Assembly: GCA_002382665.1 (NCBI GenBank)
Contig: DFZA01000006.1
Coordinates: 124,001 to 188,000 of the forward strand
From: Peptococcaceae bacterium UBA4068
GTDB taxonomy: Bacteria > Bacillota > Dehalobacteriia > UBA4068
DNA length: 64,000 nt
Reading direction: 5' to 3'
Shown here: positions 27,996 through 37,242 of the stretch, one piece after another
How positions within the stretch are numbered: the stretch's first letter is position 1
Layout: the number at the start of each line of letters is the position of its first letter
Notes under the pieces: generated by a model
The model's database searches: none
What the model was told of the DNA's origin: nothing
What the model saw: only the letters and a program-made list of their open reading frames with translations
Program-made: the position numbers and the translations under genes

Positions 27996-28688
27996 ATGCA
28001 ATTTGCTCAGGCCTTATTGACAAAAAAACAATCGGGCTTAATCCCTGTCATACCCGATATTAAATGTATTTCACCTAAAACAGGCGACCTGCTGCGCGGC
28101 AGAGACCCTCTAGCTGCGGTAAAGCTATTGGAAGAGGCGGGAGCTCCCGCGCTGTCGGTGGTAACAGAGCAAAGATATTTCGGCGGCTCAATTAAGCTGC
28201 TGGAAAAAATTGCGGCAGTTACCGCCCTGCCTTTGCTGCGCAAAGATTTTATCGGCAGCACAGATGACCTGAAAATCACCAAAGACTGCGGCGCAGCAGC
28301 TATCCTGCTGATTTGTGCCAAACTGCCGCCCGCAAAACTGAGCCGGTTATACGAACAGGCATTACAAATGGGCCTCGAGCCTTTAGTCGAGACTCATACC
28401 AAAGAAGAAATGAATTTTGCGGCAGGTATCGGTGCAAAACTGATCGGCATCAACAACCGCGATATTACCGATCTGGAAAAAGACCACGGTACTGTAAATA
28501 ATACCCGTCTGCTGGCTGCCTCAAAACCGGCAAATGCGCTGTTAATCAGCGAAAGCGCCATCCAAACATCCGCGGATGCCAGAGCCGCTATTGATGCCGG
28601 CGCCGACGCGGTACTCGTCGGCACAGCCATCTGGCAGGCAGAAGATATGCGCAAGTGCTTTCTGGCTTTCAGCAACATGGGAGAATAA
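27996..28688 (+). CDS. trpC: Indole-3-glycerol phosphate synthase
   Basis: 230 residues, shorter than the usual 250-270, lacking part of the N-terminal extension. The barrel motifs are IPDIKCISPKTGDL (Lys of the EIK-type motif, here DIK), LLRKDFIGS (general-acid Lys), EPLVETHTKEE (Glu) and ISESAI. It closes the carboxyphenylamino-deoxyribulose phosphate ring. It starts 5 nt after trpD with AAGGAGTAGT. Confidence 0.93.
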   Translation: MQFAQALLTKKQSGLIPVIPDIKCISPKTGDLLRGRDPLAAVKLLEEAGAPALSVVTEQRYFGGSIKLLEKIAAVTALPLLRKDFIGSTDDLKITKDCGAAAILLICAKLPPAKLSRLYEQALQMGLEPLVETHTKEEMNFAAGIGAKLIGINNRDITDLEKDHGTVNNTRLLAASKPANALLISESAIQTSADARAAIDAGADAVLVGTAIWQAEDMRKCFLAFSNMGE

Positions 28689-28692
28689 ATCA

Positions 28693-29376
28693 ATGAACAG
28701 TATTAAAGTAAAAATATGCGGTTTAAAACGAGCGGATGATCTGCAAAACTGTATGCATCTGGGCGTGGATATTCTCGGCTTTGTCTGCGAATATCCTCTG
28801 CCGGTACCCTGGAATTTGCGCCGTTGCGAAGCAATGCAGCTCCTTAACCAAGTCAAACAGCCCCATCAAAGCTGCGTTGTCACTGGCGGTTCAGCGCAGA
28901 AAGTAATTGATCTGGCTAAAGAACTGCGCCCTTCATTGATCCAGCTCCATCACAACGAGACATTGGAAGAGACAAAAATAATAGCTGCCGCACTGCTGCA
29001 ACACCATATCGGGGTAATAAAAACCGTTCCCCCTGCGGATCAAGAGCGAGTCCGCCAATTTGGCACTGCCGATATCCAGACCATTGTCAAACAACTGTGC
29101 CAAACCGATATTTACGGATTGCTGGCAGACTCACGTATCCCGGCCAACGCGGCGACGGCAGGCAGCCAGCTTGACCTGAATTTTTGCAAGCAAATCATCC
29201 GCGCCTCCAGCAAACCGGTGATCATAGCCGGCGGTATCACTGCCAAAAACGCCACTAATATTATCAAACAAACCGGAGCCCAGATAATTGATGTCATGTC
29301 CGGAGTAGAGACCGTCCCCGGTGAAAAAGACTATCAACTACTATCCGATTTACTGACATCCATACGCCAATTATAA
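28693..29376 (+). CDS. trpF: Phosphoribosylanthranilate isomerase (divergent)
   Basis: 227 residues. The barrel begins VKICGLKRADDL, with the catalytic Cys of the KICG motif; the general-acid Asp is in GLLADSR, and the phosphate-binding end reads IIAGGITAKNA and IIDVMSGVET. It departs from the usual consensus in the GADxxGF region (VDILGFVCEYPLPVP) and has an extended insert around ATAGSQLDL instead of the GGTG loop, so it is a divergent TrpF. The start is ATG 28693; the frame runs further upstream inside trpC. It is the last gene of trpBADCF. Confidence 0.88.
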   Translation: MNSIKVKICGLKRADDLQNCMHLGVDILGFVCEYPLPVPWNLRRCEAMQLLNQVKQPHQSCVVTGGSAQKVIDLAKELRPSLIQLHHNETLEETKIIAAALLQHHIGVIKTVPPADQERVRQFGTADIQTIVKQLCQTDIYGLLADSRIPANAATAGSQLDLNFCKQIIRASSKPVIIAGGITAKNATNIIKQTGAQIIDVMSGVETVPGEKDYQLLSDLLTSIRQL

Positions 29377-29378
29377 AA

Positions 29379-29432
29379 AAACAGGCTTTCTTTAGCCAAC
29401 GTTTAACGTTAAGCTTGGAAAGCCTGTTTATA
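29379..29432 (+). terminator. Bidirectional terminator between trpF and the Tad operon end
   Basis: AAACAGGCTTTC / GAAAGCCTGTTT, perfect 12-bp arms around a loop containing AACGTTTAACGTT. The A7 run to the left makes it strong on the minus strand, closing the Tad operon as well. Confidence 0.85.
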
Positions 29433-29457
29433 TAAATTATTATTAATACTATTCGAC

Positions 29458-30576
29458 TTAAACCGCTGTCGCTGAATCAAGCGGCTTGGCTGTTTGGTCG
29501 GAACTCTCGTCAGCGGGTTCCTGCTGTTGATATGCATTGATCGTCTGCCCGGGAATTTGGGTATCCGAATCATGCGGTTGGCTATTACTTTGCTCTTGCA
29601 ACTGCAGCTCCAATAGTGATATTCTGGCATTTGCCTGCTCAAACTGACGAACAGCCGCAAATTTTTCTGTCGCAATAACAGATTTTTCTTTAATCAGTTC
29701 TATCGATCTTTTATATTCATTCTCAAGCTGCGCCGTCAATGATTGATTGATAAATAACAACTTTTCGTTTTGCTCCCTGATATCATCGATATTTTTTATC
29801 AATCCGGCAATGCTTTGCTTAAGAGTGTTATTTTCATTGGTAATTGTTGCTACAATTTGCTCCTGGAGTTCGGTTCTATTGTTGCATTCGGCGATTTCAG
29901 CCGTCTGATCCTCAATCTGCTGCATCAGTTCTTTGATCTTACTGCTGAGGATTGCCAGTTGACCGTCGGCCATTTTGGATCTGAGTAATTTTATCTCCTG
30001 ATCTTTTTCTTCAATAGCGCCGGAAAGCTGCATTGCGGTATTACGTTGTTTTTTGGACTCAATCATTTCGGCCTTGAGCATTTCTTTCAGGGCCTGTTTT
30101 TCTTGACCCGCTTGTTCCAATTTGCCGGCATAATCGCCAATTACGTCATGCTGATGCTCAATTTTTTGGGCGAGGTGGCTTTTTTCCATCTCGTTTTTGC
30201 TTAAACTGTCTTCAAGCGCCGCAATATTATTTTTCAACGACATAACATCCGCAGCGGTAGAATCTTCAGCCAGCAATCGGTTATTGCGTATCGAGGCGGC
30301 AAGATTTTTATACTCTGATTCAACATGACTGAGGCGCAGCGTTAAAATATCATTGTTTTTTTGCAATTTCTCTTTTTCATCAAACAACAGCTGCTGATTA
30401 TGAGAAAATGTTTCGGTCATCGCCTGCTGTTGTTTGCGTAATATACTGATATACTCCAGCACCGAACTTTTGGTATATCCGCCTAAATTAGTTTTTAAGT
30501 ATTGCCTGGCATCAGCTTCTTCTGTCTTCGAACGCAGCGTTTCCATAAAATTATCATCATTATTTATATCAGACAT
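29458..30576 (-). CDS. Coiled-coil protein with a DivIVA-like N-terminal motif
   Basis: 372 residues. Near residue 32 the motif LGGYTKSSVLEYISILR resembles the lipid-binding/polar-targeting N-terminus of DivIVA/GpsB proteins (GYxxxxVDxFL). Residues 45-330 are almost unbroken heptad coiled coil rich in Glu, Lys, Gln and Leu; the C-terminal 45 residues are Gln/Ser/Asp-rich and disordered. No membrane helix is seen. The start is ATG 30576, 8 nt after AGGGG; an in-frame TTG at 30582 is too close to that site. As the last gene of the Tad operon it may position or scaffold the pilus machine (inference). Confidence 0.75.
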   Translation of the reverse strand: MSDINNDDNFMETLRSKTEEADARQYLKTNLGGYTKSSVLEYISILRKQQQAMTETFSHNQQLLFDEKEKLQKNNDILTLRLSHVESEYKNLAASIRNNRLLAEDSTAADVMSLKNNIAALEDSLSKNEMEKSHLAQKIEHQHDVIGDYAGKLEQAGQEKQALKEMLKAEMIESKKQRNTAMQLSGAIEEKDQEIKLLRSKMADGQLAILSSKIKELMQQIEDQTAEIAECNNRTELQEQIVATITNENNTLKQSIAGLIKNIDDIREQNEKLLFINQSLTAQLENEYKRSIELIKEKSVIATEKFAAVRQFEQANARISLLELQLQEQSNSQPHDSDTQIPGQTINAYQQQEPADESSDQTAKPLDSATAV

Positions 30577-30600
30577 ATCCAAATCCCCTCCCCTCGTTTG

Positions 30601-30945
30601 CTAGTTGTCATGAATTTCCAGTTTATCGCCAATAGCCACATTTGCGGAACCCGCGGCTAATTCCAGTACATTAGCGGTTTTTCTAAAATGTTTACCAACC
30701 CTCCAGGGCGCTATTGTCTCTTTGCCCACAACAGTCATCTGGGCGGAAAGATATACTGCGTCGATCGTCATTCTCATAAAAAAACAATGAATGGCGGAAC
30801 ACTTCGTTAACAACAGGCCTTCGCCGTCGGCCAGGCTCTTTCTGCCCATTAACCCTTTTAAGCGGCTGGAAAACGTGTCGGCTATTTGCACATTATCCGC
30901 TAAAACTTGATTATTACAGTATACGATCATTTTAAAATAACCCAA
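30601..30945 (-). CDS. DUF192 family protein
   Basis: 114 residues matching DUF192: FSSRLKGLMGRKSLADGEGLLLTKCSAIHCFFMRMTIDAVYLS, then VLELAAGSANVAIGDKLEI. Homologues form a small beta-barrel of unknown function and often sit in Tad or secretion loci. It overlaps the tadC end by 14 nt. ATG 30930 (TAAAATG) is an alternative start; neither has a strong ribosome binding site, suggesting coupling to tadC translation. Confidence 0.85.
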   Translation of the reverse strand: MGYFKMIVYCNNQVLADNVQIADTFSSRLKGLMGRKSLADGEGLLLTKCSAIHCFFMRMTIDAVYLSAQMTVVGKETIAPWRVGKHFRKTANVLELAAGSANVAIGDKLEIHDN

Positions 30946-31903
30946 ACTGAGTCGCTATTTTTACCGCCGCCGGCCCCATTAAAACTATCATCAGTACCGG
31001 AAAGATCAAAAACACCATCGGAAAGAGTATCTTGACCGGGACTTTCATGGCCTTTTCCTCGATTTTATTGCGTCTGCTTGTCCGTATGGCCGCGGCTTGC
31101 GTGCACAATACATTTTTCATCGAAATACCCAGTTGTTCGGCCTGGATAATCGACCCGACAAATGTCCTGACATCATCTAGATCGCAACGTTGCGCAAACA
31201 GATTCAGCGCATCGCGTCTGGTCCTGCCCATCGTCATTTCACGGTAAGCGATAGCCAATTCGTCGATGATCGGACCGTCAAAATGATCGATTACACACAT
31301 TACAGCCTGTTCAAAACCAAGGCCGGCCTCAACGTTGATGCTCAAAAGATCTAAAACATCGGGTAACTGCCGCTCCATCAAATTGCGCCTGTTCGTTATT
31401 CTCGAGGTCAAATTAAAGCGCATGAAGGCGTAGCCGCCGTAAATGCCCAGTAACGTACCTAAAAGCGCGCGTCCGCCCAAACCTAATAATAAGAAAATTA
31501 CCGTCAGCAATATCGCCGCGCCGACAATCACCAATAATCGCAAAACTTCATACTCGCTGACGCCAATACTTAAACCTGCCTGACGCAGCATCTTTTTAAG
31601 TCTTTCCTGGCTTTTCCTTTTTGTTTCACTGTTCTGCGCATTATTTGAGTTTCTGTTCAACTTATTGGATATAGACTTGACCAAAGGCTTAAAAAACCGC
31701 TCCGATATGGGTTTATCAAGTTCCTCTTCAATCACACTAATTTTCTTCCGGGTAGTGAGGACGCCGGTAACGCGTCTCCTGACTATGTCATTACGGGCGC
31801 CGTAAGAATATAGCGCCAGCATTATAAGGCAAAAAACGCATACCCCGCCGGATAAAATAATCAAACCTATCATAACAGGCTCCTTAATATTTAATACCCA
31901 CAA
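30932..31903 (-). CDS. tadC: Tad pilus inner-membrane platform protein TadC
   Basis: 323 residues, type II secretion F-fold: N-terminal membrane helix, cytosolic segment, paired helices near 125-165, then the T2SF domain (LPDVLDLLSINVEAGLGFEQAV, REMTMGRTRRDALNLFAQRC, FVGSIIQAEQLGISM) and a last helix. With TadB it forms the platform that the TadA ATPase drives to assemble Flp pilin. It overlaps tadB by 20 nt. Confidence 0.93.
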   Translation of the reverse strand: MWVLNIKEPVMIGLIILSGGVCVFCLIMLALYSYGARNDIVRRRVTGVLTTRKKISVIEEELDKPISERFFKPLVKSISNKLNRNSNNAQNSETKRKSQERLKKMLRQAGLSIGVSEYEVLRLLVIVGAAILLTVIFLLLGLGGRALLGTLLGIYGGYAFMRFNLTSRITNRRNLMERQLPDVLDLLSINVEAGLGFEQAVMCVIDHFDGPIIDELAIAYREMTMGRTRRDALNLFAQRCDLDDVRTFVGSIIQAEQLGISMKNVLCTQAAAIRTSRRNKIEEKAMKVPVKILFPMVFLIFPVLMIVLMGPAAVKIATQFGLF

Positions 31904-32831
31904 TTTTGTTGATCACAAAAAAGCCCAGCGCCTCCAAAAACACCGAGACGATTATCATCGCTTTGCCTATGCCGGTAGCAAAAAAGTTTTGAAAATACCC
32001 GGGGTTAATCATCATCATGATCAAAATAATAAAGACAGGAAGTAAACCGATAACCATTCCCGACATACGTCCGGAAGCGGTAAGAACGCGGATCTGTGCT
32101 TTGATTTTCAGCCGATCGTTGATCGTCTCCGAAATTATTTCCAGTATATCGCTGAGATTGCCGCCCACCTGCATCGAGGTCAGAACCGCCGATACCAGCA
32201 AGTCCAAATCCTTATTCCTTACTCTCTCCACCATATGATTGAGGGCTTCTTCCATGCTCACGCCGTATTTCATTTCACGCAAGGTTGTGGCGAATTCCGT
32301 AGAAATCGGCGGCTGCATTTCGTTAGCAATGCTTTCCATGGCCTGCTGAAACGAAAACCCGGCTCTGATACAGTTGCCCATGATGGTAATCGATCCGCTT
32401 AGTTGTTTATTAAATTGCTGCTGGCGTTTCTTTTGTGAACTTTGCACAAAAATCGGCGGCACAGCGAAACCGACAATTGCCAAAGCAAAGGCGGTAACAG
32501 CGCTACCGCCAGCCAGTAAAACGATAAACATCGGCACCAGCGTTAAAAAGGCCCAGCCGCCTATAAACTCAGTGCCGCTGAGTTTAACCCCGGACATGGC
32601 TAGATAATTGTTAAATTGCTTGCTGGCAATTTGAAATTTCTGCGAGTTACTTAATTTAGTTTTATTCAGTTTTTCTTTAAAGAACTGACGTTGAACGTCA
32701 TCAATATCAACATTTTTGAGATATTTGGCAAAGCGGTTTTTGGCACTTGTCTTTGCCTCCAATGACTTCGATTGCGCTATTAACGAATAAACACATATGC
32801 CGCCGAATAACGCTATTAGTAATTCCATCAT
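31884..32831 (-). CDS. tadB: Tad pilus inner-membrane platform protein TadB
   Basis: 315 residues, T2SF domain (ITIMGNCIRAGFSFQQAMESIANEMQPP, LREMKYGVSMEEALNHMVER, AVLTSMQVGGNLSDILEIISETI) with membrane helices near 5-20, 92-128, 250-275 and 285-308. It is the partner of TadC. It follows tadA by 6 nt, with GAGGTGA in the gap. Confidence 0.93.
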   Translation of the reverse strand: MMELLIALFGGICVYSLIAQSKSLEAKTSAKNRFAKYLKNVDIDDVQRQFFKEKLNKTKLSNSQKFQIASKQFNNYLAMSGVKLSGTEFIGGWAFLTLVPMFIVLLAGGSAVTAFALAIVGFAVPPIFVQSSQKKRQQQFNKQLSGSITIMGNCIRAGFSFQQAMESIANEMQPPISTEFATTLREMKYGVSMEEALNHMVERVRNKDLDLLVSAVLTSMQVGGNLSDILEIISETINDRLKIKAQIRVLTASGRMSGMVIGLLPVFIILIMMMINPGYFQNFFATGIGKAMIIVSVFLEALGFFVINKIVGIKY

Positions 32832-32837
32832 ATCACC

Positions 32838-34190
32838 TCAGTTTGTAAACCAATCGTCACGCAAAAATACGCCGTTGCTGGTAATCTTTTCCGCAAAATT
32901 AGGCCGGATACCGGTGGCGGCAAAACTGCCTTTCATCCTGCCGGCAGCATCAATCCCTTCCGACTTATAAGTATAGAGATCCTGTAGAGTAATAATATCA
33001 CCCTCCATACCGACTACCTCGGTAATACTGACAATTTTTCTCGTACCGTCCTTGATTCTCGACTGGTGAACGATCAGATCTAAAGCCGACGATATTTGTT
33101 CTCTGATAGCTTTAACAGGTATTTCCATGCCCGACATCAGCACCATCGTCTCCAGTCTGGACATCAGATCGCGCGGCGAATTAGCATGAGCGGTAGTCAG
33201 CGAGCCCTCATGGCCGGTGTTCATGGCCTGCAGCATATCGAGAGTTTCTCCCGAACGCACCTCGCCGACAATGATCCGGTCGGGCCGCATACGCAGCGCG
33301 TTGCGCACCAGATCTCTGATGGTCACCTGCCCGGCGTTTTCCGAATTCGGCGGCCTGCTTTCCAAAGTAATGACATGATTTTGCCGCAGTTGTATTTCCG
33401 CGGCGTCTTCGATCGTCACTATCCGTTCGCTGTTGGGTATGAAACCGGACAGAACGTTAAGCAGCGTAGTTTTACCACTGCCGGTACCGCCGGAGACAAT
33501 AATATTCATTTTGCCTTTGACACATGCTTCCAGAAACGACATCATTTTCGGCGTTACCGAACCGAATCGAACCAGATCGTTGACAGTGATCGGGTTTTTG
33601 GCAAATTTACGGATGGTAATAGTCGGGCCGGTCAAAGCCAGCGGTGGGATTATCGCATTGACACGGGAGCCGTCGGCTAACCTGGCGTCAACCATCGGGC
33701 TGGATTCGTCAATGCGGCGGCCAACAGAAGAAACAATGCGGTTTAAAACATTCATTACATGTTCGTTATCTTTAAATTTGGTCGCGCTAAGTTCCAGTTT
33801 ACCGGCACGTTCTACATAAACGCAGTAAGGGCCGTTGACCATTATTTCCGAAATAGTCGGGTCAGCCAGCAAAGGTTCCAGCGGGCCCAAACCGATCACA
33901 TTATTATATATTTCTTTGACCAACCGGGAGCGTTCCGTACGCGGTATCTGGCCGGCTTTGGTATCAACCAGATTCTCTATCGATTGTAATAAGTGCGCCT
34001 CGTCGTTGCTTTCTGTTTTACCGCCCTCGACAGCTTCCTGATTGACCAGTTCGATAATTTCCCCGTGTATCTGATCTTTGATTACGGAATATTCGTCTAC
34101 ATAAACCGCGCTGCCTCTTGCCGGGTTATCCGCGGATATTTCCGATTGCTGCGGGTTTTTTTGTTTCTCCAGTCTTTCCAGTAATCCCAT
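32838..34190 (-). CDS. tadA: Tad pilus assembly ATPase TadA/CpaF
   Basis: 450 residues, secretion ATPase. The N-terminal helical domain is followed by [22 protein letters not shown] (the N2 domain), Walker [15 protein letters not shown], the Asp box, Walker B region [29 protein letters not shown] with the His box, all intact. It powers Flp pilin extrusion and, in some systems, retraction. It is located between tadZ and tadB in the standard order. Confidence 0.97.
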   Translation of the reverse strand: MGLLERLEKQKNPQQSEISADNPARGSAVYVDEYSVIKDQIHGEIIELVNQEAVEGGKTESNDEAHLLQSIENLVDTKAGQIPRTERSRLVKEIYNNVIGLGPLEPLLADPTISEIMVNGPYCVYVERAGKLELSATKFKDNEHVMNVLNRIVSSVGRRIDESSPMVDARLADGSRVNAIIPPLALTGPTITIRKFAKNPITVNDLVRFGSVTPKMMSFLEACVKGKMNIIVSGGTGSGKTTLLNVLSGFIPNSERIVTIEDAAEIQLRQNHVITLESRPPNSENAGQVTIRDLVRNALRMRPDRIIVGEVRSGETLDMLQAMNTGHEGSLTTAHANSPRDLMSRLETMVLMSGMEIPVKAIREQISSALDLIVHQSRIKDGTRKIVSITEVVGMEGDIITLQDLYTYKSEGIDAAGRMKGSFAATGIRPNFAEKITSNGVFLRDDWFTN

Positions 34191-34202
34191 GCAATCACCT
34201 CT

Positions 34203-35438
34203 TTAACCTTTTCTGTTCTTAAAAAAGCCTGACCCTTTGTTATTATTATTATTAAGCAGTCCTAATCTTTTCTTTTGTTTGGTGTTTAAGGTGTCAATAT
34301 CGGCGTTGCCTTCCAGCAGGAAATTGGCAACCGACGCTACCGATTGACTAAGTTCGCTCTTAGGCGCACCGATGACAAAGGGGATACCCCTGTTCAAGGC
34401 CGATACGGCGACTTTATAATCATTAGGTATCTTCGCCCAGATCGGACAATCGATCAGTTTCTGCACATCATCCAATGTGATAGCGCACATGCTGTCCGCC
34501 CTGTTAACCAGTAATTTTATCTTATCCATCTGATGCAGCGACTCCAACAGAGACAAACTAAGCTTGGAGTTTTTCAAAGTAGATAATTCCAGGCAGGTGA
34601 CAAACAACACTATTGTCGCCGATTCAATGGCCGTAATGGTCATTTCGGTAAAAAACGGCGGCGTATCGATGATCACATAGTCATAATAAGTACGCAGAAC
34701 AGCCAAAATACTCTTAACCTTATCGGGTGAGATCAGTTCTGCATACTCAGGGCTTTTGGGCGCGCACAAAACATGGACGCCGCTGGAGTGAACGGTCATA
34801 TAACTTCTGATCAGGTCAATAGTGGGCGTTGAAACCTCCTGTACCAGCTCAAAAATAGTATCTGTAGGCTCGATATCCAAAAACACATGCGTGTCACCGA
34901 ATTGCAGATCCAGGTCAACAATAGCCACCTTTTTATGCTTTTCCGCCAAATCCACCGCCAGATTAATGGCCAGCGTCGTTTTGCCTAACCCGCCTTTGGC
35001 GCCGAAAACCGTGATTACCCGCGACATCCAGTTAAGGTCCTGTTTGATATTAAAAGATTCGCTGCGGGTGGTTTCATTGGCGTAGACGGTTTTGATATAT
35101 TCGCCAAATTCTTTGGCGGTCTTGGGAAATTGCGTAACATTACGGGCGCCAACTTTAATAGCGCTTTGTAAGAGATCAACATCGATCTGTTCTGCCAGCA
35201 ATATCACATATGTACGCGGACGGCTTAAGATGATCCGCTCCGCCATGCTTAACACATCGCTATCGCCGTCACCCAGCGTCATGATCACAATATCGGGAGA
35301 AAGATTGTTGATCATATCAAACGCCACCGTACCACCGGCGGACTCGCCGATCACCGAAATGGCTTGATCGTCAATTAAGCTCTTGATGGCGCCAAGATTA
35401 TTTTCCGAATTACTGATCAATAAAACTCTAATATTCAT
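34203..35438 (-). CDS. tadZ: TadZ/CpaE-like localisation ATPase
   Basis: 411 residues. The N-terminal receiver-like domain (1-120, INNLSPDIVIMTLGDGDSDVLSMAERI) lacks a clear phosphorylation triad. A MinD/ParA ATPase domain follows (deviant Walker A VFGAKGGLGKTTLAINLAV, DLDLQFGDTHVFLDI, VIIDTPPFFTEM). TadZ proteins mark the pole and recruit the Tad machine. The C-terminal 40 residues are basic with an Asn run (NNNNN). Confidence 0.93.
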   Translation of the reverse strand: MNIRVLLISNSENNLGAIKSLIDDQAISVIGESAGGTVAFDMINNLSPDIVIMTLGDGDSDVLSMAERIILSRPRTYVILLAEQIDVDLLQSAIKVGARNVTQFPKTAKEFGEYIKTVYANETTRSESFNIKQDLNWMSRVITVFGAKGGLGKTTLAINLAVDLAEKHKKVAIVDLDLQFGDTHVFLDIEPTDTIFELVQEVSTPTIDLIRSYMTVHSSGVHVLCAPKSPEYAELISPDKVKSILAVLRTYYDYVIIDTPPFFTEMTITAIESATIVLFVTCLELSTLKNSKLSLSLLESLHQMDKIKLLVNRADSMCAITLDDVQKLIDCPIWAKIPNDYKVAVSALNRGIPFVIGAPKSELSQSVASVANFLLEGNADIDTLNTKQKKRLGLLNNNNNKGSGFFKNRKG

Positions 35439-35459
35439 GGTTTTTTACCAGCCTTTATC

Positions 35460-36161
35460 TCATTTAATCACATCATTGAGGGTTATTCTCGTCAGGTTTG
35501 TTTTTTTATCGTCAACAGGAGAACGCAATATCACTCTCAATTGTCCTTCAAATTGACCCATACTGACCTTCAACGCCTGCTGGGGCGTAACCTGGAGAGT
35601 CAAAGCCGTATATGTAGGCGCCTCGCTGTTGATTTTACCGTCTTCGCCATATACGTTGTCGACTGCCAGTATCTTGATATTCTCCAATATTATTTTCGAA
35701 TAGGATATCTTTGTGTCGCCGCTCTCGTCAAGAAAATCGCCGATAACGTCGACCCGGTCGCCCGGGGTCAGCAGATATGCCACACCGGTGGTCTGGTCGA
35801 CGGGAATAGTGATCGCCCGCATACCCGGCTCGATCGCATAGGCCAAGCTGCCGCTATTATCTTCCCCTGTTGCTACTAATTTGGAGCTGAGCAGTTGCTC
35901 GCCTGCAAAAATCTTGGTTTGTGATACTTTGCCGACTACTTGGCTGCTGTTGGTAAAAGCGCCGGCCAAAATGGATGCCGCCGGCATATCGCTGGTCGTT
36001 AACATCTCTGAGGTAATCGGCGTATTGGCCGGAATATCGCTGGCGGCAGTAATCACTTTTGTCAGATTATCCGTGGGCTGAGACAGGGTGCTTAAGAATA
36101 CGAACAACAGTAAAGCTGTAATAACCGCTGAAACCAGCGCCAATAATTTAACCTTTTTCAC
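35460..36161 (-). CDS. cpaB: Flp pilus assembly protein CpaB/RcpC (SAF domain)
   Basis: 233 residues. The N-terminal membrane anchor (5-26) is followed by the SAF domain (SDIPANTPITSEMLTTSDM, QLLSSKLVATG) and the RcpC/CpaB C-domain (AIEPGMRAITIPVDQTTGVAYLLTPGDRVDVI). It works on the outer side of the membrane in pilus assembly. GGAGGTATTATA precedes the ATG. Confidence 0.93.
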   Translation of the reverse strand: MKKVKLLALVSAVITALLLFVFLSTLSQPTDNLTKVITAASDIPANTPITSEMLTTSDMPAASILAGAFTNSSQVVGKVSQTKIFAGEQLLSSKLVATGEDNSGSLAYAIEPGMRAITIPVDQTTGVAYLLTPGDRVDVIGDFLDESGDTKISYSKIILENIKILAVDNVYGEDGKINSEAPTYTALTLQVTPQQALKVSMGQFEGQLRVILRSPVDDKKTNLTRITLNDVIK

Positions 36162-36206
36162 TATAATACCTCCGCATATTATATATAATAATAAAACAAA
36201 AAGCTA

Positions 36207-37202
36207 CTACTCCAATAATCTGCTTGTATAAACGCCGAAATCTTCTCCGCCGCCGCCCGCCGCACTATCCGCAATGACCCTGCCCGGAATGTATTTGGCC
36301 TTAATATAAGAATTATTGCCGTTGCCGCCGCATGCCAAAAGATAAAATGCGGCGAAACTGACAACCTTGACCTGTTTACTTGGTAATACTTGTACTACCG
36401 GAACATAAACAAGCCGTGGGCAATTATCGGTAAAATTATCAGCGGTACAGCTGTCGGTACACTTATTATAGCGCGTGGTAAAACCATCAAGCGTTGGCCC
36501 GGACATATTACCGCTTTCCATGTCCAGAATTTGTCCTACTTGTATTGTACCACTGTAGCCGTTAGCTAAATTCGCCTCGTAATCATTGGCGCCCTGGCCA
36601 AAAAAGCGTAAAGCTCCAAACCAGCCGGTGGCTGTTGAATTATCAATAGTAATCTCATCGGCGTCACTGCTGCATTTAATCATCAGATCATCGGTTACGC
36701 CGGCGGCAATGGCTGAGCTGAGGGCAGAGCTGGTGATACTTAAGGGGACGGCGCCGGTAACGCCGCCTGCCGGAACAACGCCTGCTGCAGCCGCGTCGGT
36801 AACGGTTGTGGAGTCAAAACCCATCACCCTGGCAAAAGTATAATCTACTCCCATGCTTTTTGTAACTTTAATGCCGATAATTTTGTTTGTCGTTTGATTA
36901 TCTTGATAAAGCGGCTCGATATCGTCGGTGGATATCGTATAATTATTAGCGGCCGCGTAAGCAATGGCCTGGTTTTGCGCCTCGATCCATTTAACCGAGC
37001 CGGTATTGGCGGCCGGCAGCTCCCGGACAGCCGAAAGCACGGCGCTGTCCAAGGCGTTTTGCAGTTTTGATTTTTGATTATGCACACTGCCCAAATCTGT
37101 TACCAGCGCGGCAAAACCTAATAAAATCACCAACGACAAAGCGGTGACTACCGCCACCGATCCGTTTTGCTGTCTAAAAAATCTATCTGAAAAATTTCGC
37201 AA
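36207..37202 (-). CDS. TadG-like minor pilin/Tad-domain protein
   Basis: 331 residues from TTG 37202. A class-III-like prepilin N-terminus (QQNGSVAVVTALSLVILLGFAALVTDLG) is followed by a Tad domain (VHNQKSKLQNALDSAVLSAVRELP) and a Cys-containing C-terminal part (CTDSCTADNFTDNCPRL). The start is set at TTG 37202, which lies 6 nt after the strong ribosome binding site AAAGGGGTG; an in-frame GTG at 37223 is upstream of that site. Minor pilins of this type prime or cap the pilus. It is translated just after tadE. Confidence 0.85.
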   Translation of the reverse strand: MRNFSDRFFRQQNGSVAVVTALSLVILLGFAALVTDLGSVHNQKSKLQNALDSAVLSAVRELPAANTGSVKWIEAQNQAIAYAAANNYTISTDDIEPLYQDNQTTNKIIGIKVTKSMGVDYTFARVMGFDSTTVTDAAAAGVVPAGGVTGAVPLSITSSALSSAIAAGVTDDLMIKCSSDADEITIDNSTATGWFGALRFFGQGANDYEANLANGYSGTIQVGQILDMESGNMSGPTLDGFTTRYNKCTDSCTADNFTDNCPRLVYVPVVQVLPSKQVKVVSFAAFYLLACGGNGNNSYIKAKYIPGRVIADSAAGGGGEDFGVYTSRLLE

Positions 37203-37242
37203 TTTGATCACCCCTTTAATCACAAAATTTTCATATGCAAAT

